64,000 bases of DNA from an uncultured Alphaproteobacteria bacterium (GCA_951812775.1 OX638326.1:2177391-2241390); one strand, 5' to 3'. Shown: positions 19,073 through 28,983, counted from the stretch's first letter. Numbers and translations: made by a program. Notes: generated by a model not told the origin, from the letters alone.

Positions 19073-20959
19073 ATGACTGAAAAAACCGACACCGGTATCG
19101 CGCTAACACCCTCGCTAAAACGCGGGGTGGATATTATTGGGGGTGTCGTACGAACCCTTACGGGTAGCGCCGGCGTCTATCGCATGATCGATGAGGATGG
19201 CAACCCGCTCTATGTCGGCAAAGCCAAGAACCTTAAACGCCGCGTCGTAACCTATTCCCGACCCGACAAATTGCCGGTTCGGCTGCAACGGATGGTTGCC
19301 GCCACCCGTACCATGGAGATCATCAAGACCCATACCGAGGTTGAAGCGCTGCTGCTTGAGAGCAACCTGATCAAGAAGCTGAAGCCGCGCTATAACGTCA
19401 TGCTGCGGGACGACAAATCCTTCCCCTACATTTTGCTCACCACAGGAACAGACTGGCCGCAGCTTATAAAGCATCGCGGGAGCCGATCGCGGGATGGGGA
19501 GTATTTTGGCCCCTTCGCCTCGGCTGGCGCTGTCAATCGAACGCTGGCTGCCCTGCAGCGGGCCTTTCCGCTGAGAAATTGCTCAGACAATATATTTGCC
19601 GGACGAACCCGCCCCTGCCTGCAATATCAGATCAAGCGTTGCACGGCGCCGTGCGTCGACCGGATTAGTCGCGAGGACTACAGCGCCATCGTCGATGAAG
19701 CTCGCGATTTCTTGACCGGCGATAGCCGCAACCTGCAAAAGGGCCTGCTGTCCCGTATGGAAAAAGCCGCGGCGGACATGGAATACGAAACCGCCGCCAT
19801 CTTTCGCGACCGAATAAAGGCTCTAACGCAAATACAGGCACGTCAGGATATTAATGTCCAAAGCGTCGGTGATGCAGATATCATTGCGGCCTATGCTGCC
19901 AGCGGTCTGGTTTGTATCCAGGTCTTCTTTTTCCGCAACGGCCAGAATTTTGGCAACCGTACATATTTTCCGACACGTGCCAGCGGCATTCCGATAGCGG
20001 AAGTTCTGGCCGCCTTTCTCGGCCAGTTCTATGCCGACAAGACTCCGCCGCCCACCGTTCTGGTCAACGAGACCCCGCCAGAACGTGACCTGATCAGCAA
20101 TGCACTGTCGGTTCGGGCCGACCGCAAGGTAACGCTCAGCAAGCCGTCCAGAGGTTCCAAACGAACGCTGGTAGACCATGCATTGACCAACGCCCGCGAA
20201 GCCCTCGCCCGCCGCCTGGCGGAAAGCGGAACGCAGCGCCGCTTGCTTGGAGGACTCGCCGACGCTTTAAACCTGGACGCACCACCACAGCGGATAGAGG
20301 TATACGACAATAGCCATATTTCCGGGTCAAAGGCGGTCGGCGGAATGATCGTTGCCGGACCGGAAGGGCTGATGAAACAGGCCTATCGCAAGTTCAACAT
20401 CAAGGACCAGACCCTCGAACCCGGCGATGACTATGGCATGATGCAGGAGGTACTGACCCGCCGCTTTCAGCGTGCGCAACGTGAAGACCCGGATCGACAA
20501 TCAGGCAACTGGCCTGATCTGGTTTTAATCGACGGCGGACAGGGTCACCTAAAAGCCGTTTGCGAAGTTATGGAAGAGCTTGCCATCGACGATGTTCCTG
20601 TCGTGGCGATTGCCAAGGGCCCTGACCGGGATGCCGGGCGCGAACGGTTCTTTATCCAGGACAAACCGTCTTTCATGCTCAAGCCCAACGATCCCGTGCT
20701 TTATTTTCTACAGCGATTGCGCGATGAAGCACACCGTTTTGCCATCGGCAGCCACCGCGCCCGTCGTAAAAAGTCCATCGGCGAGTCGCCACTTGATGAA
20801 ATCGCTGGAGTCGGCGCCAACCGCAAACGAGCCTTGTTGCATCATTTTGGCTCCGCTCGCAGTGTCAGTGACGCTGGCGTGGCTGATCTCGAAGCCGTAA
20901 ACGGAATTAGTAGCCCAATGGCAAAAAAGATTTATGACCATTTCCATCCAGACGGTTAA
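19073..20959 (+). CDS. uvrC: Excinuclease ABC subunit UvrC
   Basis: A 628-residue dual-incision nuclease of nucleotide excision repair. The N-terminal GIY-YIG nuclease domain appears as GVYRMIDEDGNPLYVGKAKN near residues 35-55. A UVR domain for UvrB contact lies near 215-245 (MEKAAADMEYETAAIFRDRI). The RNase H-like C-terminal nuclease includes EVYDNSHISGSKAVGGMIV near 410 and LVLIDGGQGH near 483. The protein ends in tandem helix-hairpin-helix motifs (IAGVGANRKRALLHHFG). It is upstream of pgsA, a common arrangement in proteobacteria. Confidence 0.98.
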   Translation: MTEKTDTGIALTPSLKRGVDIIGGVVRTLTGSAGVYRMIDEDGNPLYVGKAKNLKRRVVTYSRPDKLPVRLQRMVAATRTMEIIKTHTEVEALLLESNLIKKLKPRYNVMLRDDKSFPYILLTTGTDWPQLIKHRGSRSRDGEYFGPFASAGAVNRTLAALQRAFPLRNCSDNIFAGRTRPCLQYQIKRCTAPCVDRISREDYSAIVDEARDFLTGDSRNLQKGLLSRMEKAAADMEYETAAIFRDRIKALTQIQARQDINVQSVGDADIIAAYAASGLVCIQVFFFRNGQNFGNRTYFPTRASGIPIAEVLAAFLGQFYADKTPPPTVLVNETPPERDLISNALSVRADRKVTLSKPSRGSKRTLVDHALTNAREALARRLAESGTQRRLLGGLADALNLDAPPQRIEVYDNSHISGSKAVGGMIVAGPEGLMKQAYRKFNIKDQTLEPGDDYGMMQEVLTRRFQRAQREDPDRQSGNWPDLVLIDGGQGHLKAVCEVMEELAIDDVPVVAIAKGPDRDAGRERFFIQDKPSFMLKPNDPVLYFLQRLRDEAHRFAIGSHRARRKKSIGESPLDEIAGVGANRKRALLHHFGSARSVSDAGVADLEAVNGISSPMAKKIYDHFHPDG

Positions 20960-21028
20960 GATGGTATCCGCTCTAGGAGGAGCGAGTACCGTGACAGGGG
21001 CACGGAAAGAGATGATCAGGTCGGGCCT

Positions 21029-21619
21029 ATGAAGACGAATGTTCCAATGTTGTTGACGCTGTTCCGGATCGCCGCGATCCCCGGAGTCGTCGCATTGCTT
21101 TACCTGGATACAAATCTCGGGCACTATCTCGCCTGTACATTATTTGGCATCGCTGCCATTACAGATTTTTTTGATGGCTACCTGGCCAGGGCCTGGAGCC
21201 AGCAATCCAAAATGGGCCAGTTTCTTGATCCAGTCGCGGACAAGCTTTTAGTAGCTGCCGCCCTGCTGATGATGACCGGGTTCGGACAGATCAGCGGCCT
21301 TATAATCTTGCCCGCGATGGTTATTCTGTGTCGTGAGATCATGGTTTCGGGTTTGCGTGAATTTCTAGCGGAAATTCGTGTTGGCGTTCCCGTCAGCACA
21401 CTGGCCAAATGGAAAACGACATTGCAGATGTTTGCCATCGGATTTCTGATGGTTGGCGATGCTGGTCCAGGATTTTTGCCAACACGGCTGATCGGCGAAA
21501 CCGGGTTATGGATAGCCGCTGTCTTGACCCTCATCACCGGGTATGACTATCTGCATGCTGGATTGCGCCATATGGAATCAGAAGATGATCCGGGGGATGG
21601 GCTTCACCATAAGGGGTAA
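21029..21619 (+). CDS. pgsA: CDP-diacylglycerol--glycerol-3-phosphate 3-phosphatidyltransferase
   Basis: A 196-residue inner-membrane enzyme that makes phosphatidylglycerol phosphate, the committed step to PG and cardiolipin. The CDP-alcohol phosphotransferase signature is intact: DFFDGYLAR, then GQFLDPVADK near residues 48-71. Four to five hydrophobic helices surround it. It lies 69 bases after uvrC and 29 bases before mobB on the same strand, so it is probably in one transcript with the molybdopterin genes. Confidence 0.95.
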   Translation: MKTNVPMLLTLFRIAAIPGVVALLYLDTNLGHYLACTLFGIAAITDFFDGYLARAWSQQSKMGQFLDPVADKLLVAAALLMMTGFGQISGLIILPAMVILCREIMVSGLREFLAEIRVGVPVSTLAKWKTTLQMFAIGFLMVGDAGPGFLPTRLIGETGLWIAAVLTLITGYDYLHAGLRHMESEDDPGDGLHHKG

Positions 21620-21648
21620 AGCCGGAGACCCTCCCGGAGACCGGAAAT

Positions 21649-22170
21649 ATGAAAACATTTGGGTTCGCAGGTTGGAGCGGCAGCGGAAAGACGCGCTTGA
21701 TTACACGGCTTTTGCCGGAGTTGATTGATCGTGGATTTAGCGTGTCGACCATTAAACATGCGCACCATAATTTCGATATCGATCAACCCGGCAAAGATTC
21801 ATATGAACACCGACAAGCCGGTGCTTCTGAAGTTATGATTGCTTCCGAAACGCGCTGGGCGTTGATGCATGAACATCGTGGCATGCCCGAACCTGATGCA
21901 AGTGCGTTGATCGCAGAGATGACACCCGTCGACCTGGTACTCATTGAAGGTTTCAAGAGCCACGCTCATCCCAAGCTTGAAATCTATCGTTCAACGCTGG
22001 GTAAAACGCTACTCCACCCCGATGACCCCCATATTGTTGCCATGGCCAGCGACGTGTCACTGGCAGACCTCGCGTTACCGCGCTTCGACGCTGAAGATGT
22101 AAAATCTATCGCCGATTTCATCGAACGTCATTGTGGGTTGAACCGGCCTGCCGCACCCGAGGTTGCCTGA
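21649..22170 (+). CDS. mobB: Molybdopterin-guanine dinucleotide biosynthesis adapter MobB
   Basis: A 173-residue P-loop GTP-binding protein that assists MobA in attaching GMP to molybdopterin. Walker A is GWSGSGKTRL near residues 8-17. The family signature TIKHAHHNFDIDQPGKDSYEH follows, and LIEGFKSHAHPKLEIYR near 105-120 is typical. mobA itself is not in the window. MsrP uses molybdopterin without a nucleotide, so MobB implies other molybdoenzymes in this organism. The stop is two bases before the moeA start. Confidence 0.94.
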   Translation: MKTFGFAGWSGSGKTRLITRLLPELIDRGFSVSTIKHAHHNFDIDQPGKDSYEHRQAGASEVMIASETRWALMHEHRGMPEPDASALIAEMTPVDLVLIEGFKSHAHPKLEIYRSTLGKTLLHPDDPHIVAMASDVSLADLALPRFDAEDVKSIADFIERHCGLNRPAAPEVA

Positions 22171-22172
22171 TC

Positions 22173-23426
22173 ATGGCGCAACTCAGCGATGACTGTTTTG
22201 CCTTCGGCGGCGAGTTAATGACAACTGAGGCGGCCTTGTCCGAGCTCAGGTCCAGATTGAGCTGCATTTGCGAAACCGAAGACGTATCTCTGGCAGAAGC
22301 TTCTGGCCGTATTCTCGCGGAAGATATTGTCTCAGCTCAAGCCGTTCCGGGACACGACAATGCGGCAGTAGATGGCTATGCCGTATTTTTCGACGATTTA
22401 TCAGAAAAGGGCGACACCAATCTTCCTGTCACGGGACGGATTGCAGCCGGCCACCCCCTCGACGGCAAGGCCCTCCCCGGCAACGCCTACAGAATCTTTA
22501 CCGGCGCCCCGATGCCTGAAGGGCCAGACACTATTTTGATGCAGGAGGACTGTAAGCTTGACGGCGAAACCGTCACTATACCTCCAGGGATTAAACGCGG
22601 AGCGAACCGTCGCTTTGCGGGGGAAGATATCAGCGTTGGCGACACCATCCTGACAAAAGGTCAACGTCTGCGCCCCCAGGAGGTTGGATTGGCCGCATCG
22701 ATCGGACAGAAATCGCTCACGGTATATCATCCGTTGCGGGTCGCCTTGTTCTCCACCGGCGATGAAGTTCTGGATATCGGCAACCCACTCGTCCCAGGCC
22801 GCATCTATGATTCCAATCGATATTCAGTCGCGGCATTGCTCGGTGATCTAGGTTGCGCCGTCAACGATCTCGGCATTTTGCCCGATGATCATGACACGAT
22901 CCGGGAAGCGTTGCGCGACGCGGCGGCTGATCATGATGTCATAATCACCTCCGCAGGTGTTTCCACCGGTGAAGAGGACCATATACGTAATGCAATAAAC
23001 GATCTCGGCGGCATTCATTTCTGGCGCCTCGCGATCCGACCGGGACGGCCAATTGCGCTTGGTCAGATTGGTGCCGTGCCCTTTATCGGGCTGCCCGGAA
23101 ACCCCGTTGCGAGCATGGTGACCTTTATGAGATTTGCGCGGCCGGCTTTATTGTTGATGAACGGTGCGACGGATATTGATCCAAAATTTTTTCGGGTTCC
23201 TGCCGCATTTGCCTATCAAAAGAAACAGGGTCGCCGTGAATGGGTTCGCGCGAAGCTTTCGATAGCGGGCGACGGCCAGCTCCAAGCAGAAAAGTTTTCC
23301 CGCAGCGGTGCAGGAATTTTGACCTCTATGGTGGCATCCGACGGGCTGGTGGAGCTGAGTGAAGAATTAACCAGCGTTGAGGCAGGCAATATGGTGGATT
23401 TCCTGCCCTTTAATGAGGTGCGCTAA
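22173..23426 (+). CDS. moeA: Molybdopterin molybdotransferase MoeA
   Basis: A 417-residue enzyme that inserts molybdate into adenylylated molybdopterin. Visible family segments are PGHDNAAVDGYAV near residue 60, the MoaB/Mog-like domain with STGDEVL and GRIYDSN near 200-220, TSAGVSTGEEDH near 265, and FIGLPGNPVASMV near 310. The ATG at 22173 is two bases after the mobB stop and is preferred over the GTG-like start inside mobB. The stop shares its last base with the moaD start (TAATG), which indicates translational coupling. Confidence 0.95.
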   Translation: MAQLSDDCFAFGGELMTTEAALSELRSRLSCICETEDVSLAEASGRILAEDIVSAQAVPGHDNAAVDGYAVFFDDLSEKGDTNLPVTGRIAAGHPLDGKALPGNAYRIFTGAPMPEGPDTILMQEDCKLDGETVTIPPGIKRGANRRFAGEDISVGDTILTKGQRLRPQEVGLAASIGQKSLTVYHPLRVALFSTGDEVLDIGNPLVPGRIYDSNRYSVAALLGDLGCAVNDLGILPDDHDTIREALRDAAADHDVIITSAGVSTGEEDHIRNAINDLGGIHFWRLAIRPGRPIALGQIGAVPFIGLPGNPVASMVTFMRFARPALLLMNGATDIDPKFFRVPAAFAYQKKQGRREWVRAKLSIAGDGQLQAEKFSRSGAGILTSMVASDGLVELSEELTSVEAGNMVDFLPFNEVR

Positions 23427-23677
23427 TGCAGTTGCTATATTTTGGATGGATTCGCACGCGGATTGGTACAGGCCGCGAAACACTCGAACCACCCGCTGAC
23501 ATCACCAACGTCAAAACCCTGGTCGAATGGTTAAAGAATCGCGGTGAAGGCTATCAGGAAGCTTTGGAAGATCTGTCTGTCATCCGCGTTGCCGTGAATC
23601 AGGAGATGGTTGACCTCGATGCCGCTATTTCTCCCGGTGATGAGGTCGCTCTGTTTCCACCGATGACCGGAGGCTAA
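23426..23677 (+). CDS. moaD: Molybdopterin synthase sulfur-carrier subunit MoaD
   Basis: An 83-residue ubiquitin-fold protein whose C-terminal Gly-Gly (FPPMTGG) is thiocarboxylated to donate sulfur to molybdopterin precursor. The characteristic VNQEM and PGDEVALFPP are present. It overlaps moeA by one base and ends five bases before moaE, so the synthase subunits are tightly coupled. Confidence 0.95.
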   Translation: MQLLYFGWIRTRIGTGRETLEPPADITNVKTLVEWLKNRGEGYQEALEDLSVIRVAVNQEMVDLDAAISPGDEVALFPPMTGG

Positions 23678-23682
23678 ACCCC

Positions 23683-24159
23683 ATGATCAAGGTTCAGGAA
23701 CAGGGTTTTGACATTGGCGCCGAACTTGCGGCCATGACCGAAGGAAATCATTCGGTTGGCGGACAAGGGTGTTTTGTTGGGCTCGTGCGCGATATGGCGA
23801 ACGAAGAGCAGATCAGCGCGATGACGCTCGAACATTATCCGGGCATGACGGAGAAGCAACTCGCCGCAATAGAGGAAGAGGCGCGAAATCGCTGGCCGCT
23901 TCAAGACGTATTGATCATTCATCGCTATGGACGGCTTGAGCCAGGCGACCGCATCGTGCTCGTCGCCACGACCTCGACGCACCGGGAAGCGGCCCTCGAG
24001 AGCTGTCATTTTCTGATCGACTGGTTAAAAACCAAAGCGCCATTTTGGAAACTTGAGGCATCGGAAACTGGCGAAAGCTGGGTCGCTGCCCGTGACACGG
24101 ATGATGACGCTGCCGAGCGTTGGGCAGCGCCTAGCGAAAATGAACTAGAGAAGACTTAA
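23683..24159 (+). CDS. moaE: Molybdopterin synthase catalytic subunit MoaE
   Basis: A 158-residue catalytic subunit that converts cyclic pyranopterin monophosphate to molybdopterin with MoaD. Signature segments are GCFVGLVRD near residues 29-37, LEHYPGMTEKQL near 49-60, and the active-site stretch IDWLKTKAPFWKLE near 113-126 with its Lys residues. HRYGRLEPGD is also typical. It ends six bases from the convergent ilvE gene. moaA and moaC are not in the window. Confidence 0.95.
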   Translation: MIKVQEQGFDIGAELAAMTEGNHSVGGQGCFVGLVRDMANEEQISAMTLEHYPGMTEKQLAAIEEEARNRWPLQDVLIIHRYGRLEPGDRIVLVATTSTHREAALESCHFLIDWLKTKAPFWKLEASETGESWVAARDTDDDAAERWAAPSENELEKT

Positions 24160-24164
24160 GTAGG

Positions 24165-25058
24165 TCAGGCGGCAGAACTCGTGGCATCCGCCGGTTCACG
24201 AACCAAGCGGTCGTAATCTTCCAGCAAGGTCTTGGTAACGGGGCCAACGGTGAATTTCATATCGTCAATCTGACCAACCGGGGTCACCTCAGCCGCCGTC
24301 CCGGTGACAAATATTTCATCTGCCTTCGACAATTCATCAGGCATGATGGCACGCTCAACAATCTCATATCCGTGGTCACGCGCTAATGCCATAACGGACC
24401 GGCGGGTAATCCCGTCGAGGAAACAATCCGGTGTCGGAGTGTGAATGACTCCATCAATCACCAAGAACACGTTTGCCCCAGTGGTTTCAGCGAGCTGGCC
24501 ACGCCAATCAAGCATCAGCGCGTCGTCAAAGCCATCGGCTTCGGCATCATGTTTGGATAATGTACAGATCATATACAGTCCGGCCGCCTTGGAATGCACC
24601 GGTGCACATTCCGGAGAGGGTCGTTTATAGGGCGCCCATTTCAGTTTAATGCCCTTCATTCTGGCTTCCGGCGAGAAATAGGATGGCCATTCCCAGACCG
24701 CGATGGCCAGATGAATCTTTGAGTCCTGTGCTGAAACGCCCATCATTTCACTGCCGCGCCACGCAACAGGACGCACATAGGCATCCGCATATCCCTGCGC
24801 TTCTACTGTCGCCAACGTCGCCTGTTCAATTTCTTCGAGAGTATAGGGAATTTCAAAACCCAGCGTATCCGCAGATTTAATCAGACGTTCAGTATGTTCG
24901 CGCAGTTTGAAGACTCGGCCATTATAGACGCGTTCGCCTTCAAAGACGCAGCTTCCGTAATGCAGACCATGGCTTAAAACATGTAGTTTTACGTCGCGCC
25001 AATCGCGTAGCGCGCCGTCATACCAGATTTGTCCGTCTTGATCTTCGAAGTTCAGCAT
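24165..25058 (-). CDS. ilvE: Branched-chain amino acid aminotransferase
   Basis: A 297-residue fold-type IV PLP enzyme that interconverts leucine, isoleucine and valine with their 2-oxo acids. HVLSHGLHYGSCVFEGERVY near residues 24-43 is the subgroup signature. The PLP-binding lysine is in HSKAAGLYMI near 155. The substrate/PLP region AETTGANVFLV follows near 190-200. The ATG at 25058 gives the usual family N terminus; the TTG at 25097 would add 13 unlikely residues. It is divergent from a MarR gene whose operator-like dyad lies about 85 bases upstream of this start. Confidence 0.93.
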   Translation of the reverse strand: MLNFEDQDGQIWYDGALRDWRDVKLHVLSHGLHYGSCVFEGERVYNGRVFKLREHTERLIKSADTLGFEIPYTLEEIEQATLATVEAQGYADAYVRPVAWRGSEMMGVSAQDSKIHLAIAVWEWPSYFSPEARMKGIKLKWAPYKRPSPECAPVHSKAAGLYMICTLSKHDAEADGFDDALMLDWRGQLAETTGANVFLVIDGVIHTPTPDCFLDGITRRSVMALARDHGYEIVERAIMPDELSKADEIFVTGTAAEVTPVGQIDDMKFTVGPVTKTLLEDYDRLVREPADATSSAA

Positions 25059-25141
25059 CGCGGAATGCCCTGTTTGTTGTACTGATAAAATGCGCAAGGT
25101 GCGACAATTTCAGGTTGCTCTCCGTATCATTCGCGTTCATA

Positions 25142-25162
25142 TATGTCAACATGACTGACATA
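25142..25162. promoter_or_regulatory. Operator-like inverted repeat over the marR start
   Basis: Perfect arms TATGTCA and TGACATA separated by seven bases (ACATGAC). The MarR start codon lies in the spacer. The size and symmetry fit a MarR dimer site, implying autorepression and possibly control of ilvE. Confidence 0.6.
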
Positions 25163-25666
25163 AAATCAGGCGTAAACCCGCTATTCCTGCGTGACGAGGA
25201 ATTGCGACAGGGTATGGAACTTGTTTTCTATGCCTATCGCGATTTCACCGCTGAACCCGATGCCATTCTCGCAGAGTATGAATTTGGCCGGGCCCATCAT
25301 CGGGTGATTTATTTTGTCGGTCGAAATCCTGGCATTACAGTGTCCGACCTGCTCGATATCCTGCAGATCACCAAACAAAGCCTTTCGCGGGTCTTAAGCC
25401 AATTGGTCCGCGAAGAGTTCATTACCCAGAAACCGGGAACGCGGGACCGACGGCAACGGTTACTGGAGTTAACCGATAAAGGCGTTGCGCTGGAAAAACG
25501 ACTGTCACAGAACCAGCGCGACCGGATCGCCCGCGCCTATCGCGATGCCGGCGCCGAAGCCGTTGAAGGCTATCGCAAAGTCATTCTCGGGATGATCAAT
25601 GATAAGGACCGCGAGAAATTCCGCAAACGCGGCGATTTTCCGCCAGCCAAAAAAAACCAACGTTAA
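25151..25666 (+). CDS. MarR-family transcriptional regulator
   Basis: A 171-residue winged-helix regulator. The DNA-binding domain is visible as TVSDLLDILQITKQSLSRVL followed by the wing GTRDRRQRLLELTDKG near residues 65-120. Helices at both ends form the dimer interface, and the C terminus is very basic. The start at 25151 lies inside a perfect dyad, consistent with autoregulation. Its divergent partner is ilvE. The ligand is unknown; control of branched-chain amino acid metabolism is inferred from position only. Confidence 0.9.
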   Translation: MTDIKSGVNPLFLRDEELRQGMELVFYAYRDFTAEPDAILAEYEFGRAHHRVIYFVGRNPGITVSDLLDILQITKQSLSRVLSQLVREEFITQKPGTRDRRQRLLELTDKGVALEKRLSQNQRDRIARAYRDAGAEAVEGYRKVILGMINDKDREKFRKRGDFPPAKKNQR

Positions 25667-25682
25667 AAATGCTACAAAGACA

Positions 25683-26480
25683 CTAGATCGGTTGAACGGT
25701 ATGCAAATGATTGACCGGGCCATGCCCACTGCCGAGGCCGGGGGCTGATGCAATAGCCTTGTGCAAATAAGCTTCTGCCTGCGCCACAGCCTCTTCAATC
25801 GTTAGCCCTTTAGCAATGCCAGCAGCTGTTGATGAAGCAAGCGTACAGCCCGTTCCATGCGTGTGAGGCGTGTCGATCCGGGGGTTTTCGTAATAGCGTA
25901 TTCCGCTCTCCGTAATAAGCATATCCCGCACCACCGGGCCCTCCATGTGACCGCCTTTTAGGAGCACCGCCTTCGGCCCGAGATCAAAAAGCTCACGACC
26001 CATCGCTTCCATATCATCTTCGCCCTGTAGTTCTCTGCCAGTGAGCGCCTCTGCTTCTGGAACGTTGGGGGTCAAGACTGTTGCACGTGGCACAAGCCTG
26101 CCGCGTAAAGTCGAAACGGCCTCATCCTGCAGCAACGCAGCGCCTCCCTTTGCGACCATTACCGGATCAACAACCACTGGCGTCTCTGCCGCATCACGTT
26201 CAAGCGCCGTGACCACGGTCTCGATGACGGCTGAGTCGTGAAGCATACCGGTTTTGACGCAATCTGCGCCTATATCGGAAAGAACGACATTCATCTGCTG
26301 ATCAATGAACTCGACAGGCACCGGCATAACGCCATGGACGCCTTGGGTATTCTGAGCGGTCAGCGCGGTTATCGCGGTACTGGCAAATACACCGAGGGCA
26401 CTGACGGATTTGATATCTGCCTGGATGCCTGCACCACCGCCAGAATCCGAACCTGCAACTATAAGAACACGACCAACCAA
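25683..26480 (-). CDS. thiD: Hydroxymethylpyrimidine/phosphomethylpyrimidine kinase
   Basis: A 265-residue ribokinase-fold enzyme that phosphorylates HMP and then HMP-P in thiamine synthesis. The N-terminal signature AGSDSGGGAGIQADIK is at residues 9-24. The ATP-site region HTHGTGCTLASSTAAGIA lies near 205-222 and contains the catalytic GTGC motif. Nine bases after glmM, it is the last gene of the long minus-strand block. thiE is located separately at 44.9 kb. Confidence 0.95.
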   Translation of the reverse strand: MVGRVLIVAGSDSGGGAGIQADIKSVSALGVFASTAITALTAQNTQGVHGVMPVPVEFIDQQMNVVLSDIGADCVKTGMLHDSAVIETVVTALERDAAETPVVVDPVMVAKGGAALLQDEAVSTLRGRLVPRATVLTPNVPEAEALTGRELQGEDDMEAMGRELFDLGPKAVLLKGGHMEGPVVRDMLITESGIRYYENPRIDTPHTHGTGCTLASSTAAGIAKGLTIEEAVAQAEAYLHKAIASAPGLGSGHGPVNHLHTVQPI

Positions 26481-26489
26481 TGTTCGCCT

Positions 26490-27836
26490 CTACCCGGCCG
26501 CCTGTTCGACGACGGCACAAATATCCCTGACGATGTCGGCAATAAGATTTTCATCCTCGCCCTCTGCCATGACCCGTATCAGGGGCTCAGTGCCGGATGC
26601 TCTGATCAGCAACCGCCCGGTATCTCCGAGACGCGCTTCACCATCTTTGACCGCTTGCATTACGGTCTTTTCGCCAAGCGGAGAGGCGCCATTAAACCTG
26701 ACATTGCGTAACAGTTGCGGATAAGGATCGAAAATCCGGCAAACTTCACTGGCTTTCTTTCCTGACTCAACAAGTACGGCCAGGACTTCCAATGCGGCGA
26801 TCAATCCATCGCCTGTTGTATTATAGTCATTTAGGACAATATGGCCGGATTGTTCACCGCCAACATTATACCCATTCTGAAGCATATGCTCGACGACATA
26901 CCGATCGCCAACTTGGGTCCGCACGAGCGAAAGCCCGATAGATTCGAGATATTTTTCCAGACCGAGATTGGACATTACGGTGCCGACGATGCCGCCGCCA
27001 AGCAGCCGGGTACTCCGGCGCCAGGACTCCGCCACCAGCGCCATAATCTGGTCACCGTCAATTATCTCACCATTTTCATCCGCGATCATCACGCGATCCG
27101 CGTCGCCGTCCAAAGCAATGCCGAGATCTGCGCCCTGCATTACAACAGTTTCCCGCATCAACTCTGTGCTCGTACTGCCGCAGTCCTTGTTGATGTTAAA
27201 GCCGTCTGGCGACACACCCAACCTGACGACGTCAGCACCTAACTCCCACAATGCCGCAGGGGCCGCTTTGTAAGCGGCACCATTCGCGCAATCGATCACG
27301 ATTTTAAGGCCATCAAGCCGCAACCCTTTGGGGAAGGTATTCTTGGCAAATTCAATATAGCGACCCTCGGCATCTTCCAGCCGCTTCGCTCTGCCGAGCT
27401 CCGCCGCTGGCGCCAATTCACTTGCGGTTCCTTCTGCGACCAGAGTTTCAATCTGAGCTTCAGTCGTATCAGACAGCTTGTAGCCGTCAGGCCCGAACAG
27501 CTTGATGCCATTATCCTCAAACGCGTTATGGGACGCGGAAATCATGACGCCCAGATCCGCCCGCAAACTTCGAGTCAGCATGGCAACAGCCGGGGTAGGC
27601 ATCGGCCCGACCATGATCACGTCCATCCCCATGCCAATAAAACCTGCGGTGAGCGCCGGCTCTAACATATAGCCAGACAGGCGCGTATCCTTGCCGATGA
27701 CGACTGTATGACGATGATCACCCCGCGTGAATATTTTCCCGGCGGCCATCCCTACTTTAAGGGCCACTTCCGCTGTCATCGGGTAAATATTAGCAGTGCC
27801 GCGGATACCGTCTGTACCGAATAGTTTGGGCGCCAT
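26490..27836 (-). CDS. glmM: Phosphoglucosamine mutase
   Basis: A 448-residue enzyme that converts glucosamine-6-phosphate to glucosamine-1-phosphate for peptidoglycan and LPS precursors. The phosphoserine is Ser102 in [15 protein letters not shown]. The metal-binding loop DGDADRV lies near residues 241-247, the sugar-binding GGEQSGHIV near 325, and the phosphate-binding [11 protein letters not shown] near 413-423. The gene follows folP and ftsH as in many proteobacteria. Confidence 0.97.
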   Translation of the reverse strand: MAPKLFGTDGIRGTANIYPMTAEVALKVGMAAGKIFTRGDHRHTVVIGKDTRLSGYMLEPALTAGFIGMGMDVIMVGPMPTPAVAMLTRSLRADLGVMISASHNAFEDNGIKLFGPDGYKLSDTTEAQIETLVAEGTASELAPAAELGRAKRLEDAEGRYIEFAKNTFPKGLRLDGLKIVIDCANGAAYKAAPAALWELGADVVRLGVSPDGFNINKDCGSTSTELMRETVVMQGADLGIALDGDADRVMIADENGEIIDGDQIMALVAESWRRSTRLLGGGIVGTVMSNLGLEKYLESIGLSLVRTQVGDRYVVEHMLQNGYNVGGEQSGHIVLNDYNTTGDGLIAALEVLAVLVESGKKASEVCRIFDPYPQLLRNVRFNGASPLGEKTVMQAVKDGEARLGDTGRLLIRASGTEPLIRVMAEGEDENLIADIVRDICAVVEQAAG

Positions 27837-27918
27837 AAATTCCGTTTCCCGTAACTTCAGGGGTTTAAAAGATTTTTACGCGCCACATGGCTGGCTGTAA
27901 AGATAACAGGACACGCGC

Positions 27919-28983
27919 TTAATCGATATCGTGCTCACACATTTGCCAGATTCTCAAAGCCTGTTTGATTTCAGCGACATCGTGAACACGGTGAATTTGG
28001 ACACCTTGATTTACAGCGTGGAGGGTTGCCGCAATCGTCCCTGGCAACCGATCATCAGTGCTATCCGCACCCGCCGTTCTGCCGATAAAGCTCTTACGCG
28101 AAACGCCGAGGACAATCGGCACACCCATCCCGTGGAGCATCGATAAGGAATTTAATATCGCAAAATTATGCGAATCCGACTTACCGAACCCTATTCCGGG
28201 GTCAACAGCGATACGGTCTCGAGACAACTCCAACTGTTCACACGCCGCAATACGTCCGACGAGGTAAGTTGCCACTTCATAAGGTGCATGGTCGTAAAGC
28301 GGCTTAGACTGCATCGTTCTTGGCTGACCCTGCATATGCATCAGTACTGCAGAGGCTCCGGCATCTCTGATCAATTCAATCGCACCCGGGGCGCTCAGCC
28401 CGGTCACGTCATTTACGATCGATGCGCCATTGTCCAGCGCTGCACGCATAACCTCAACCCGCCGGGTATCAACGGAAATTGATGCCCCTTGCCCAGAAAG
28501 CTGTTCGATGACGGGCAAGACCCGATCAATTTCTTCCTGCACAGAAACCGGATCAGCACCGGGTCGCGTAGATTCGCCGCCAATGTCCAGAATCTCAGCA
28601 CCCGCTTGGATTAAAGCGTTCCCGTGGCCAATAGCAATATCTGCATCTTTGAACCGACCGCCATCATGAAAACTGTCCGGGGTCACATTTACGACACCCA
28701 TTATTACCGGCTCAGAGAGGTCATGTCCGGCGAAAGACGCCTGTGGATGCTTAGCGGACTCTATCAGATCGCCGATTATAGATAGTAGCGCCGGATCGGT
28801 GTCGGAAGCCCAGCCTCTGATCTCTGCTATTTCTGCCACGATGACAGCAACACCTTTGTCTGTCGGCAAAAAAAGTTCGGCGCTGCTTCCTGTTCGGGAA
28901 ACAGGCCGCAGCTGAATCTCAGAAGCTCGATCTGGCGAAAAAGCGAAACCCCGGGGCAAACCGGGGTTTCTGATGATTTTCAT
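27919..28983 (-). CDS. folP: Dihydropteroate synthase
   Basis: A 354-residue TIM-barrel enzyme that joins p-aminobenzoate to dihydropterin pyrophosphate and is the sulfonamide target. Signatures are NVTPDSFHDGGRF near residue 97 and GGESTRPGAD near 135. DTRRVEVMRAALDNGA, VNDVTG and the C-terminal SRKSFIG also fit. The core is preceded by about 80 extra N-terminal residues compared with short homologues such as the E. coli enzyme. It is 22 bases downstream of ftsH and 82 bases upstream of glmM. Confidence 0.95.
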   Translation of the reverse strand: MKIIRNPGLPRGFAFSPDRASEIQLRPVSRTGSSAELFLPTDKGVAVIVAEIAEIRGWASDTDPALLSIIGDLIESAKHPQASFAGHDLSEPVIMGVVNVTPDSFHDGGRFKDADIAIGHGNALIQAGAEILDIGGESTRPGADPVSVQEEIDRVLPVIEQLSGQGASISVDTRRVEVMRAALDNGASIVNDVTGLSAPGAIELIRDAGASAVLMHMQGQPRTMQSKPLYDHAPYEVATYLVGRIAACEQLELSRDRIAVDPGIGFGKSDSHNFAILNSLSMLHGMGVPIVLGVSRKSFIGRTAGADSTDDRLPGTIAATLHAVNQGVQIHRVHDVAEIKQALRIWQMCEHDID

